A stretch of 64,000 bases of DNA, taken from contig OZ176050.1 in the NCBI GenBank assembly GCA_964247055.1, positions 8,494,001 to 8,558,000 of the forward strand, written 5' to 3'. Source of the stretch: Paragordius varius (Eukaryota; Nematomorpha). Below are positions 12,001 through 21,500 of this stretch, one piece after another. The position numbers were made by a program, and so were the translations under genes. Under the pieces are notes generated by a model. It saw only the letters and a program-made list of their open reading frames with translations. It searched no databases and was not told the origin of the DNA. How positions within the stretch are numbered: position 1 is the stretch's first letter; every line of letters begins with the position of its first letter.

Positions 12001-12808
12001 GAATGCAAGTATTTTGAAGCGAGAAAATTTTCAAATGTGGATCATGAATAAAGGGATCTCACAACAATCGGAACAGTTTTGCAACTTTAAGAGCCGTTTC
12101 AGAACAGGTTCCACTTCTAAAATAAACGGTCCTAAAACCGAAAAAATGTAAAGAACCGGAACCAGATAAAATTTTTAAACCGTTTTGGACCCGGTTCCTA
12201 GACTTCGGTTCCAAGCCCTGAAAAAACTACATGAAATATCATATTATTTTCTGAAAGTGATTGCCAACCAAATGGACTCATTTAACCTTAAAATTAAAAG
12301 CAGAATTCGTTAGTTTATGTATTTTTGACAAAAACCTTGATTCTTTTTTGGACCCAAAGATGTTTGTATGGGTGAACAAAGTTTTGCAACACCTTTTTAA
12401 CTTTAGAGTCGGGTGGTTTCATTGTATCTTCTACGATTATCCAATAGAGGGGAGCCTTCACAAGATTTAATGTGTGAACTAATCTGGTTAAATGAAGACG
12501 CGTAAATATGGTTTGTGCCACTGGCGTTATAATTATGAGGCATTTTTGAGGCGATAAATCTGAACGTGTATTTGTTTGAATATTTTTGTCTCTATAAGTC
12601 ACCACACTATTTGATTTTACTAATAAATGCAATTACATTAATTTATGCCCAAAAGTTTAAAAATTTTATATCAAACAATATAAAGAAATAAATAATATAT
12701 ACAATGATATTTGATGGAACTTTCGTTAATTCTGGAATAAAACCGGAGATAAAAAATGTAATTTATAAATGCAAAACTAATTATACTGAGTATTAATATC
12801 CAGTTCAT
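32..12808 (-). CDS. GT43 beta-1,3-glucuronosyltransferase (B3GAT/GlcAT-I-like), 3'-partial
   Basis: Likely Golgi type II enzyme that transfers glucuronic acid from UDP-GlcA to galactose, as in the glycosaminoglycan linker. Visible exons in coding order are 12808-12703, 12619-12336, 710-474 and 251-32. Phases agree at every junction (1, 0, 0) and about 282 residues are visible. Exon 1 starts MNW followed by a hydrophobic anchor of about 19 residues. Exon 2 carries the GT43 N-terminal block (IIITPVAQT, HLTRLVHTLNL, YWIIVEDT). Exon 3 has VQRNMALSWLR and VVYFADDDNTYD with the DDD metal/UDP motif. Exon 4 has IGVWPVAFAGGL and DMAGFAVNL. The exon with the catalytic-base motif (ESSLL in relatives) lies off the left edge. 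Odd points: the usual VTPTY is ITPVA here, the stretch between VEDT and QRN is short, and intron 2 is 11,625 nt. Family assignment is firm; acceptor specificity (linker or HNK-1 type) cannot be decided. Confidence 0.88.
1318..1443 (-). pseudogene. Unassigned coding-like fragment
   Basis: The minus strand reads openly for about 45 codons with less AT-rich codon use than the surroundings (contains EALERVISLNLTVESEI and KAVIKWFDRF) and ends at a stop. It lies between the left arm of element D and the hAT element. It is not a GT43 segment. It may be the transposase remnant of element D or an unrelated exon. I do not recognise the family. Confidence 0.3.
1738..2590 (+). pseudogene. Decayed hAT transposase copy, inverted within hAT element 1
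   Basis: Plus-strand fragments match parts of the related transposase at 7044-7935: a CTSQVIRTLFNK-like segment near 1770-1835, an ADFLPL-like segment near 1980-2005, and a C-terminal dimerisation segment near 2418-2560 (VEFALSLPE..., NLNVE, KYNLTNYEDLY). Many stops and frameshifts are present. It abuts the minus-strand copy at about 2590, giving a tail-to-tail arrangement. Confidence 0.6.
2607..4390 (-). pseudogene. hAT-family transposase, degenerate
   Basis: Minus-strand segments in N-to-C order: a zinc-finger-like EFTLAHGGKHD start near 4370; a DMAASYKRSDFCRKTAFG-like segment near 4230-4290; a catalytic-core segment at 4091-3762 (SLYSDASNHHETKLFP, LISLPGENSEI); fragments over 3720-2880; and the hATC dimerisation domain at 2867-2607 (FALSLPGTNAATERVFS, SNLNVETLKAVLSVKYNL). 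Several frameshifts and stops make it non-functional. The family call rests on the hATC signature and the 8-bp target duplication of the enclosing element. Confidence 0.75.
4497..4762. repeat. Two-copy tandem duplication of about 140 bp in hAT element 1
   Basis: Two adjacent copies (about 4497-4617 and 4640-4762) share AAATATTATATTACCTTAAT, AACGTGTAAGGTACC and ATTTGTGGTATTAATTTGGC. It lies upstream of the minus-strand transposase and one copy equivalent is present near 6880-6960 in hAT element 2. Confidence 0.65.
5601..5623. repeat. (TA)n microsatellite
   Basis: Alternating TA run. The sequence just before it (ACACCATGATAATCCTGATA) resembles that before the (TA)n run at 50164-50198 (GCACCATAATATTCCTGATA), so the microsatellite seems to belong to a dispersed repeat rather than to have arisen independently. 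Confidence 0.7.
5743..6263. repeat. Short inverted repeat pair within element D
   Basis: The arm at about 5743-5805 (GATGGTAAATTGATTTTCAA start) is the inverted match of about 6191-6263 (ending AAAATCAATTTACCATC). A spacer of about 390 nt separates them. It could be a small palindromic MITE inside the right half of element D. Confidence 0.45.
7044..7935 (+). pseudogene. hAT-family transposase, truncated and frameshifted
   Basis: Starts with a BED-like zinc-finger stretch (CEGEFPLAHGGKHELQNICKH). After a frameshift near 7207 it continues through TSQVIRTLFNKK, SLYSDASNHNETKLFP, AYCADNTNTNFGGKARRGT and WCAAHIIHNAIQTAADFLP to a stop at 7764. Weaker relics follow to about 7935 (LPAIERILKMYDPL in another frame). 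The conserved D in SLYSDAS and the D in CADNTN fit hAT catalytic-core positions. The hATC domain is missing because family X sequence begins near 7945. Confidence 0.75.
7945..8582 (+). repeat. Family X fragment inserted in hAT element 2
   Basis: Contains the family X end module: TTGTCTCGAAGACACGATTT, GTGGGCCCGAACTGGGG, GGGGCATTCATTAATGATTA, finishing in CCATTTTTATAAATATATAG. It also holds one half-module (GACGGCTAAC, ATTAGCTCCAAAGGCACGCC) of the higher-order repeat seen at 42.3-43.9 kb. Short open frames in this stretch are shared across all copies and look like repeat shadows. Confidence 0.65.
8765..10115. mobile_element. Inverted-array element A (CCCAGTC units), TA-flanked
   Basis: Starts TACCATTTCCCAGTC and ends GACTAAGAAATGGTA, with TA on both sides. 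Each end is an array of 21-bp units (CCCAGTCAATCGAAACGTTTT and variants), about 13 units on the left (to about 9015) and 7-8 inverted on the right (about 9950-10100). Inverted identity continues inward through an AT-rich stretch to about 9160 and from 9820. The centre carries a Tc1/IS630-type transposase remnant. TA flanks, matching ends and a DDE remnant point to the Tc1/mariner superfamily. Confidence 0.8.
9300..9518 (-). pseudogene. C-terminal remnant of a Tc1/IS630-type DDE transposase
   Basis: 72 codons on the minus strand contain SPYSYMLSPIEMAFSKMKNF, the block around the last catalytic acidic residue (PYSxxLxPIE) of Tc1/IS630 DDE transposases. Upstream catalytic regions are not recognisable within the element. 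It lies between the inverted arrays of element A and is the best clue to that element's class. Confidence 0.65.
10796..11932 (+). mobile_element. Tc1-like element with inverted repeats of about 165 bp
   Basis: Flanked by TA on both sides (10794-10795, 11933-11934). The left end CAGTCGTGTATGGAAACTTT pairs with the right end inverted CAGTCATGTATGAAAGCTTT. Arms of about 165 bp (10796-10960 and about 11770-11932) share stretches around TACGTTTTT, ATGCGCATTCTTCTGA and GTTTTGTTTAG. The interior holds a broken DDE transposase on the plus strand. Confidence 0.82.
11110..11600 (+). pseudogene. Broken Tc1-type transposase
   Basis: With frameshifts and stops, the plus strand reads LICMFGCQGVINYKTK, GAFKGYYLRNFLAECL and SFIVCDNAPTQAAVV. 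This is the usual Tc1/IS630 layout leading to the second catalytic aspartate in the DNAP motif. Upstream fragments (near 11175-11300) resemble the N-terminal part with less certainty. Confidence 0.6.
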
Positions 12809-13076
12809 GGACGTTAAAACATAAGAGATTATATAAATTAAGAATATGCTGATTTCGCATTTTTGACCAACACTATCAGTACTGATAAAATGGGAAGTAA
12901 ACAAATAAAAAGCATTGGTAAAGAATAATAGATTTTTGAATAATGATTACAAAAGTTAAAATTAGTAATTAATTTAATCTTAAGATTATGTTTTAGAATC
13001 GATCAGAATTTTAAAACACTTTATACAAGTGCCTTATCGGATATACACCTATGTTAATGTAGTTTTTAAATCGTTA
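12809..13076. other. Upstream region of the GT43 gene
   Basis: About 270 bp of AT-rich sequence between the GT43 start codon and the CACTA-like element. I see no clear TATA box or other motif. Confidence 0.4.
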
Positions 13077-14156
13077 CACTAGACAACAAATTTTAACTTT
13101 TTTAACTGCCATTCTTGTAAATTTAAAATTTATTTCATTAAAGTAGATATTTAGTATATCTGAAAAGAAAATTGGTCTAGCATGGAAGAAATTTTTTATA
13201 TTAGAGTTTATCAATAATTTTTGGCTCCGATTTAACAAACTCGAAATTTCGAAAATTTAAAGTTTTAGATATGAAGCCATGTATTTTATATCGTTCGAAA
13301 GAGCGCAATAAACTGCATCTTTTAAATGGTAGTAAGTCATTTAAATCAATCGGATGTAAAAGTTATTTGGATTTAAATGGTCGAAATTTTCAATCCTTAA
13401 ATAAGTCAAGAATTTTCACAGACAAACTAATTTGAAAATCATATACAGTGGCGTATGCAGTAAAAGATTGTTAGTGCAAAATAATCTTAATGAACACAAA
13501 ACAGGGGGACATTTTTCATATATTAAAGTCCTATTTATAAACATATCCATAATATCCCCCTTTTAAGATTATTTTGCACTAACAATCTTTTACTGCATAC
13601 GCTACTGTAAATTATTTTAATATAATTGTTAGGATTATATTAGTATTTAATTTAAAAAAAATGTTTGAAAAAGCTTTTGGTTTGCTTTTTATCATAAATA
13701 TTTTACCTAGTGGATACTAAAATGCATAGTTATAACTGTAAATTTATTGCATAATGGCTATAAAAGATCAAAAATACCTTAAAATTTGTTTTTATCTTTA
13801 AAATTTCGAAATTATCAGCCTCGTAAAGAAAATAAATATTGATGAGATGGTAATTTTTAAAAATAAAAAACTTAAAAATGGCTCTTTTGAGTGACATAAA
13901 AGCAATAAAAAATGTTTTAATCAAAAAAACTTTCTTGTGTTATCTTTTTTGGACATTCATCTCCATCTAAATAAAGTTTAAGATATTTTCATCCATTAGT
14001 TTTAAAAAACATTTTTTAGTAAAATTTTAATCAAAAAGATCAAATTATACAAAATTCTTCCATCGAGTTATAATTTTTATTTCAGTACTGTTAAAATGAT
14101 ACTAAATATCAGAAAATGCAAAAAACTCGAGTGGCAGAAAAATTTATTGTCTAGTG
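13077..14156. mobile_element. CACTA-like non-autonomous element (family Z), copy 1
   Basis: Left terminus CACTAGACAACAAATTTT and right terminus inverted AAATTTATTGTCTAGTG, with TTA on both outer sides (13074-13076, 14157-14159). A second copy at 50538-52136 has the same ends and the same 3-bp flank. CACTA termini with a 3-bp duplication are the hallmark of the CACTA/EnSpm superfamily. No transposase is present. A 162-bp palindromic element lies within it. Confidence 0.72.
13446..13607. mobile_element. 162-bp palindromic MITE nested in family Z
   Basis: The first 44 bp (starting CAGTGGCGTATGCAGTAAAA) are repeated inverted at the end (CTTTTACTGCATACGCTACTG) with only a few mismatches. TA flanks both ends. 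The central 70 bp are not palindromic. Confidence 0.75.
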
Positions 14157-15475
14157 TTATTATAGATCGAGTAAACCACTATTGTTTATATCTGAAAAAA
14201 TGGGCGGCATTCGAAATAATTTACATTTATATGAAGAGCTAGCTGTTTTTTTCAAAAAGTAATAAATAGTTTATATATAAGAATAAAATTAACCAAAAAT
14301 TTGCAAAATTTATATATCCGATCGCATACTATCTTCCATTGAGTTGTCAAAAACAAAAAATCATATATTAGTGGCAATTAGCGTGTTATGGTAACAGACT
14401 TACTTAAATTTTTATTAGCTCTAAATTTGCATATTAACACCGTGTTTAAAATATTTTAGCTAGCGCGATTTGACACGGTCAAAATATATATATAAATAAA
14501 TCCTGTCAATATAATAAAAATTTGTTATTTAAGATAATTTTACTGGTAATCAGAATTAAATAGTAATGATACCACGATATCCCATTAGTAAAATGGTGGG
14601 ATAAAAATTAACAAACTGTGACTCACAAATTATTTTTAAAAATCAACTTAAACAAAATATTAAACAACTTTGCATCAATCTTGTTTGTAAATTATTTTCA
14701 TTAAAAATCAATATGAATTTGCCATATAGGGGAATCCTATCATATATTTATGTTTAATAAAGTTTACTTGTAGTAAACAAAAAATTCATTATTGCTTTAC
14801 ATATTTTTAAAAAATAATACAAAAATGTCTTAAAATAACAGATACAATTATATTTCACTGCAAATCCGGTTTTGATCCTAAGTCTCATAATGACGAATGG
14901 TGACTGTGAAATATACAATGAAAGCGAGGTCTACGTTAAACTGGATAAGTTTTACCAATTAAAAAATTTGCTTCTAAAAATTATAGATGCGAGTTACAAA
15001 AATTAACACCTACTGCATTGAGACCCCACATAAAAAGAAAATACTACAACGATTAGCGTTGAAATTTAAGAAAAAATTAATAACGGTTCAAAAGATTTCG
15101 AATATTAACGGCAATCAATTTTTTATGTAAATTTTGAGTTGATATGTTTGACAAAATGACTCATAACCCTTTAACAATAATGGTAAACATTGATGCCAAA
15201 GCGAAGTGATATTATGAAAATATTTTATTTGAAAGTTTAAAACTAGCATATGTTGCAATATTGTAATTTATGAGTTGTTGTAATAAGCAGTTATCACTTC
15301 CAAAATGTTATTTGAATAATTTTATAAAAACTGATACGATTTCATAGTACTAAAAATATTAGACAAAAACAAATCAATCTGAGCAAGAATTTTACCATTT
15401 CATCTGACCAAGATTATAATAAATAAATTCCAATTCAAAAGAGAAACATGAGATTTGGTTAAAAAACATAACACA
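14157..15475. other. Intergenic region between the GT43 and PSMD4 genes
   Basis: AT-rich sequence without convincing coding potential on either strand and without a repeat that I could match elsewhere in the window. Confidence 0.45.
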
Positions 15476-15481
15476 TTTATT
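15476..15481 (-). promoter_or_regulatory. Poly(A) signal of PSMD4
   Basis: AATAAA on the minus strand, about 30 nt downstream of the PSMD4 stop codon. Confidence 0.6.
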
Positions 15482-15510
15482 AAGTAATGCAAAAAATCGC
15501 AAAGGTCTAA

Positions 15511-18500
15511 TCATTGTTTTCCATCTCTGGGATTATCATCTTTTTTCTTCTAAAATAATAAAAAATAAAAATTTAAATATAAATTAATAATAAACTAGAT
15601 ATGCTAGCACTGTATTTATTGATTGAATCTAATTAAGTAAATAATAAAATTTTTAGAATGATTGATGGTTCGCATCTATAAATTTATTTATATAAATTTT
15701 TGGCTTGATTTTATAATAATATTGTATTTGGTTTATATTTTTATAACCTGGTTCAGATAAAGGGTGAATAAAAAAACCAAGTATTTGAGATGGACGAGGT
15801 TAAATCGATTGATTTATTTGTACATGAAATAAACAACAGTAATAGGCCTTAATAAATTATGTTATCAGGATAGAATTCCAAATCGAAGATACAACTAGAG
15901 CGGCTTCACGATTGAGAAGCCTGTGGGATTTGGCTTGTTTATCTCTATGGATTCACGTATCCCGTGCTTGTGGTAATGAGATATGTATTGATGATTATTT
16001 TACGGGTTGTAATTTGATAATCATTACGGATTAAATACTCTGCTGATGCCGAAAAAAACTAACGGGTACGAATATACTGGTCATGTTTGTTCCACCGTGT
16101 TAAAATTAAGCATCCACACTCTCCTATGTATCATTGCAGGGAACGAACATGATCAATTATTCCTACCCGTAAGCTTTCTTCGGCATTAACAGAGCACAAT
16201 CCTTTGCCGTAAAGTTATCACCAACATATAATAATACCACAAGCGCCGGATACGAGAGTCTATAGAGATAAAGAAGTCAAATGTCAAAAACTAACTAAAT
16301 GGTCAAGACGGTCTAATTATTTCTTCAATTCGGGTGTCCCATCCTACTCTGACAACATAATTTATTAAAATCGATATACTGATGTTTATTTCATATATTA
16401 CATCATATGCATAAATAAATATCAATTAATTTACTATCATCTAGACAATTATACACATAATGATTCCTACTTGGTTTTTTTATTTCTTTTTTTTCCAATT
16501 TTTATATAAGTTTATACAAATATAAACAAAATATAATAAATATAATTAATATAATAATTATCGCTTTTAAGTAACAATGTATTTTCATAAAATATTTACA
16601 AAAAAATATTTATACGAAATGATAAAAAATATAATAACTTACTTCAGGAGATTTGTTATCGACATCCATGGCTAAAATTAAATATATTTTTTAAAAATTA
16701 CAAAATTAAGGCAATATATTTGTTTTTAGTATTAAAAAATAAAACCACAAACTATCATTTACCAAATAGCATTACCATTTATGTTAATGTCGGAATATAA
16801 AAATCTGAATAGAACTATATCACAAAAAGCTGGATAGTTTAGGATGGTGTCCCATCACTCGTTGAACAAAGTGCTTTAATATTAATACCATGGCTTAATA
16901 TTATTTAATAAAATAAATTTGTAATAAAAATTTTTCAAGTTTTTGGCCAATGATTACAGTCGACAATATGTAAAAAAATATTTTTATACGATTAATCATA
17001 AATAACATAGTTAATTAAATAATTTCGTCGAGAAAAACTTAAGTTGCTGACATTAAATATACCCATAGATCATTTTTGTATAGCAAAAATGCTATTTAAT
17101 AAGTGTAAATGTAAAAATAAATCATATAAACTGTTTTATATATAAACTTAACCTTCTTCGGGTTGCAGGGACATTTGGAGAGCCAATTCGATTTGTTCCT
17201 CTTCTGTCAATTCGTGCCCAGTTTGCCCAGAATTTGATGGAACTTATATCATATTTAAAATTTTTACGCAAAATTAAAATTAGAATCAGGCTAATTTAAC
17301 ATAAAAATAGGATTATTTGATATTAAAGCGATAATAATTAATAATATAAAAAGTTTAAATCATACATGCACCAGTTCCATGATCAATCTAAATATGTATT
17401 ATAATATCAAATAAATATTAGTGTAGTACAAGAAAATTAATATATTAGGATTTAATAAAAAATAATTGATAATTATCATACATTAGCTCCTTGCTGTTGT
17501 AAAAACATTGAAGGATCCAAACCCATACTTTGTGCCAAAGCAAGATTAAGAGCCATTTCATCCTCAGTCAAACCTATAATTATCGTTGATTTTAATATGA
17601 GCAAACATATAATGGGTGGGGTGATAAAAAAATCGTAATTGACTTGCAAGCCAAGCGTGGCAAGTTGAGCAAGTTTACTTAAGCCAGCAAGTGTACATTT
17701 CAAGATCAGTGATAAAAAACCCTTAAGTCAAGTCTTTTGCTTATGAATGTAACATTCTTTGCCACCCGATTCGAATTTTACAGAAATTATTTTGATCATT
17801 ATCAGCCAAAATTTATGAAATAAGGCACAAAAGATAAACAATTAATACAATATCCACTCATTGACGTTTTTCAAACTCACTGGTACGTATCTTATTTATT
17901 ATTATAGATTTTTCTAAATATTAAATCCGGTGATGATTTTTAAATGATGAAACCATTCGCCCTTAAAAAACTCTATTATTTTACCAAACTACTCATTTTG
18001 TTAGGAGTCCATTTGTAAATATATTGGGATTATAAAATAATTAATTTGGCAAACGTATGAATATATTATTAACAAATAAAAAATTTATTAATAAAGCTTA
18101 TTTCGACCATGTTAGCATGATCTTGATCACAGTGGTGAAAATGAAATTGAGCTACTATATATACCAGTAAAAACCAATTATATGATTAAAAAATTATAGA
18201 AAATTAATAAATGTGATTAAGTGGGTGTAATTGATTGTTTGAAGTAGTAAATACAAATATTATAATATATAATAAGGGGTGATTAGTGTTGTTGTAAAAC
18301 ATAAGTCCATATTGATGAAAGATTATATCCATCCGCTCTGTTGAGTAGAGCATTATTCTTTTTAATTTCAATTGCTTTTAATATTAATCGTTTAAAGGGG
18401 TTGTTAATGTTGTGAAGTACCTCGGTTTTAATTATTTTGTGGCCTTCGTTGCAGACGTGTTCTGCTAAGCCGGAATTAGGCTTGTTGTGCTTGATATATT

Positions 18501-21500
18501 GTTGGTGTTCCTTTAATCTAATATTAATAGATCTGCTTGTCTCGCCTACGTAAACTTAATTGCAAGAGCAAGTAGCCTTATATATTCCGGGTAATTTGTC
18601 TCGAGAGATTGGATCTTTAACTTTTGTAAAATTAATTAGTTTTTTAAAAGGTGTGTATACTGACCGAATATTGAATTTATTTAAGATTTTGCCAATTTTT
18701 GGTGTGACATTTTGATTGTCAGCAATATAAATTCCCCAACAGATTTTCTATCAAAACAGTTACTCAAACATTTGAAACCCTTTGTCCACCTAACCAGCTC
18801 ACACGTGCTTAATAGCAATGATTTCATCAAAAAAAAACGTTAAAATTGATGAAACAGATATTTTAGTCACTTTAGATGTTGAGTCCCTTTTTACGAAAAT
18901 TTCACAGCAAGATGTTCTACAGTTAGTTGAGAAATTAACCGAAAAAGGTCTACACCCTGATATTACCAACCTAACTAAACTATGTCTAACAAACAACTAT
19001 TTCCTCTTTAATAATAAATTCTACCTACAAAAACAAGGCACCCCAATGGGTTCTAGTATCTCTCCAATCCTGGCAGATTTATTTATGGAAAATCTAAAAG
19101 AACAAATTTTTGTCTCCTCTACACTCCTCCCTTCAATCTGGCTCAGATATGTTGATGACATTTTCATGATCTGGCCACATGGAACCAGTAAGTTAGTTGA
19201 TTTTGTAAATTTTATAAATCAAATACATGCTAATATAAAATTTACTATGGACTCTAACCCTACCTGTATCAGTTTTCTTGATACACTAGTGACTATATCC
19301 AATGGAAAACTCAACCATACTGTCTGCAGAAAACCCACACATACCAATCTTTACCTCAACGCAAATTCACACCATTATCCACCCCAAAAACATTCAGTAA
19401 TTAACACATTAATAAAACGTGCTTACAATTTATGTGATCCAACTTCACTCAAGTCAGAAATCAATACACTTAAACATGCTTTTAAACTTAACGGTTACTC
19501 AAAAGATCTTTTTGACAAAATACATAATAAAACAACACATAAAAATAATAATACATTTGTGTCGACAGCCATTTTGCCCTACATTCAAAATGTCACACCA
19601 AAAATTGGCAAAATCTTAAATAAATTCAATATTCGGTCAGTATACACACCTTTTAAAAAACTAATTAATTTTACAAAAATTAAAGATCCAATCTCTCGAG
19701 ACAAATTACCCGGAATATATAAGGCTACTTGCTCTTGCAATTATGTTTACGTAGGCGAGACAAGCAGATCTATTAATATTAGATTAAAGGAACACCAACA
19801 ATATATCAAGCACAACAAGCCTAATTCCGGCTTAGCAGAACACGTCTGCAACGAAGGCCACAAAATAATTAAAACCGAGGTACTTCACAACATTAACAAC
19901 CCCTTTAAACGATTAATATTAGAAGCAATTGAAATTAAAAAGTATAATGCTCTACTCAACAGAGCGGATGCATATAATCTTTCATCAATATGGACTTATG
20001 TTTTACAACAACACTAATCACCCCTTATTATATATTATAATATTTGTATTTACTACTTCAAACAATCAATTACACCCACTTAATCACATTTATTTATTTT
20101 CTATAATTTTTTAATCCTATAATTGGTTTTTACTGGTATATATAGTAGCTCAATTTCATTTTCACCACTGTGATCAAGATCATGCTAACATGGTCGAAAT
20201 ATAAGCTTTATTAATAAATTTTTTATTTGTTAATTCATACGTTTGCCAAATTAATTATTTTATTGTCATTCACGTATGGAATCCTTAAATTTTAATATTG
20301 GGATTATGTTTATACAATATAACATATTATTATTTTTATTATCAACATTACATTCGAAATAAATTTATGATGAAATAAATTACATTAGTTAATAGTGAAG
20401 TTACTATTTGCTTATAATAAACGAAGATTTTATATTATACAAGATTAATATTTAATTTTTAATTTGAAGAAATTTTCGAGAATCCAATTTTTTTGCGGTC
20501 ACGGAATTGATATATTTAGCATATTTTTATATGCCATGTTCTTAAATATTAGCAGATTTTTTCTATAAATTTATCCTCTTTTGTATCCACCCAATGAATA
20601 GATTAATTAGCCAAAACTTATTAAATTAACCAACTTATAGCCTTAACAAAGGTTTGAATTACATACCTAAATTTTATACATAAATAGCTTCCAAAATAAT
20701 TTTATTCATATTTTTAAATCTGTCAAGTAAGCCCTACACCAACTTGCAAAATCTTTAAGTTTTACTTGATCAGATGATTTTTTATCACCTCCGAATCAGG
20801 TTTTCTTGCTTGACTTGAGTCGTCTCTAATGTTAAATTTTACATGAAAGCAAGCCATGACTTGAAAAACTTGCAAAAAAATTTTTTTATCACCCCACCCA
20901 ATATTATAACATATATGTGTCTAGTTTTGTAAACGCCCGTTTTTCAAATACTTTATTCATTTTATTAGACACCAATCACCACATATAAGTTTAACAAAAG
21001 TTAAAAATTAAATATAAAATATATTATCATTTTTTACAAATCAGCAGATTTAAGAGCCAATATTATACCTTGAGTTGCTAATAATGGATTTCCCATATGA
21101 GTTCCATCAACTGCACCTTGATTACTGATTACATTAGTAGCAGTTGTATTAGTGTCAGTATTTGCGGTGGCATCGTTGGCCGCAATTGCAGAAGCTCGTT
21201 CAGATTCTTGTCTAGCACGCTGTTCCTCCAGCGATACACGTAAAGCCTGGCAAGATAAATATTGTTTAACACAAACTATAAAAGGAAACCAACACAGAAA
21301 AATATATAGAAAAAATGGTATAAAAAAAGAAAACATTATTTAAACCAATTAGGGGGAGATAAACTAAAATAAAACCTAAAGTTTTAAAAAACGCATAATT
21401 TTCATGTCATTTTTTGAATAGCATACAAACCCAAGAAATAGGTGTTTTTCATATATACAGTAAATATTGAATTTAGGTGCTAGAATGTTATTAAAATCTG

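Larger units (their letters stand above)
10576..12220. mobile_element. hAT-type non-autonomous element interrupted by a Tc1-like element
   Basis: Left end CAAGGGCTTGGAACC and right end inverted CAGGGCTTGGAACC. The related element at 26599-27303 has similar ends and an 8-bp duplication. Subterminal pieces with GGTTCC/GGAACC repeats occur at both ends (AACCGTTTTAGAGTCGGTTC, AACCGGAACC). No clear 8-bp duplication survives here. The Tc1-like element at 10796-11932 is inserted inside. Confidence 0.6.
711..12335 (-). other. Giant second intron of the GT43 gene, packed with transposons
   Basis: The donor follows ...RIK (AAG then gttttt, read on the minus strand at 12336/12335). The acceptor precedes QHLPYKGC (tag/CAA at 711/710). 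Both are phase 0. The intron contains, in window order, an inverted-array element with a nested hAT, a second hAT carrying a family X fragment, a second inverted-array element, and a hAT-type MITE with a nested Tc1-like element. The other introns of the gene are 83 and 222 nt. Confidence 0.8.

Noticed and set aside
12315-12632. Stand-alone 105-codon gene on the minus strand
   Set aside because: It aligns with the N-terminal GT43 block and joins by phase to exons on both sides, so it is exon 2 of the glucuronyltransferase gene rather than a separate gene.
17574-17703. Upstream extension of the open frame containing PSMD4 UIM2
   Set aside because: The extension lies in intron 7. A proper acceptor at 17574-17575 and the phase match to exon 7 define the exon start.
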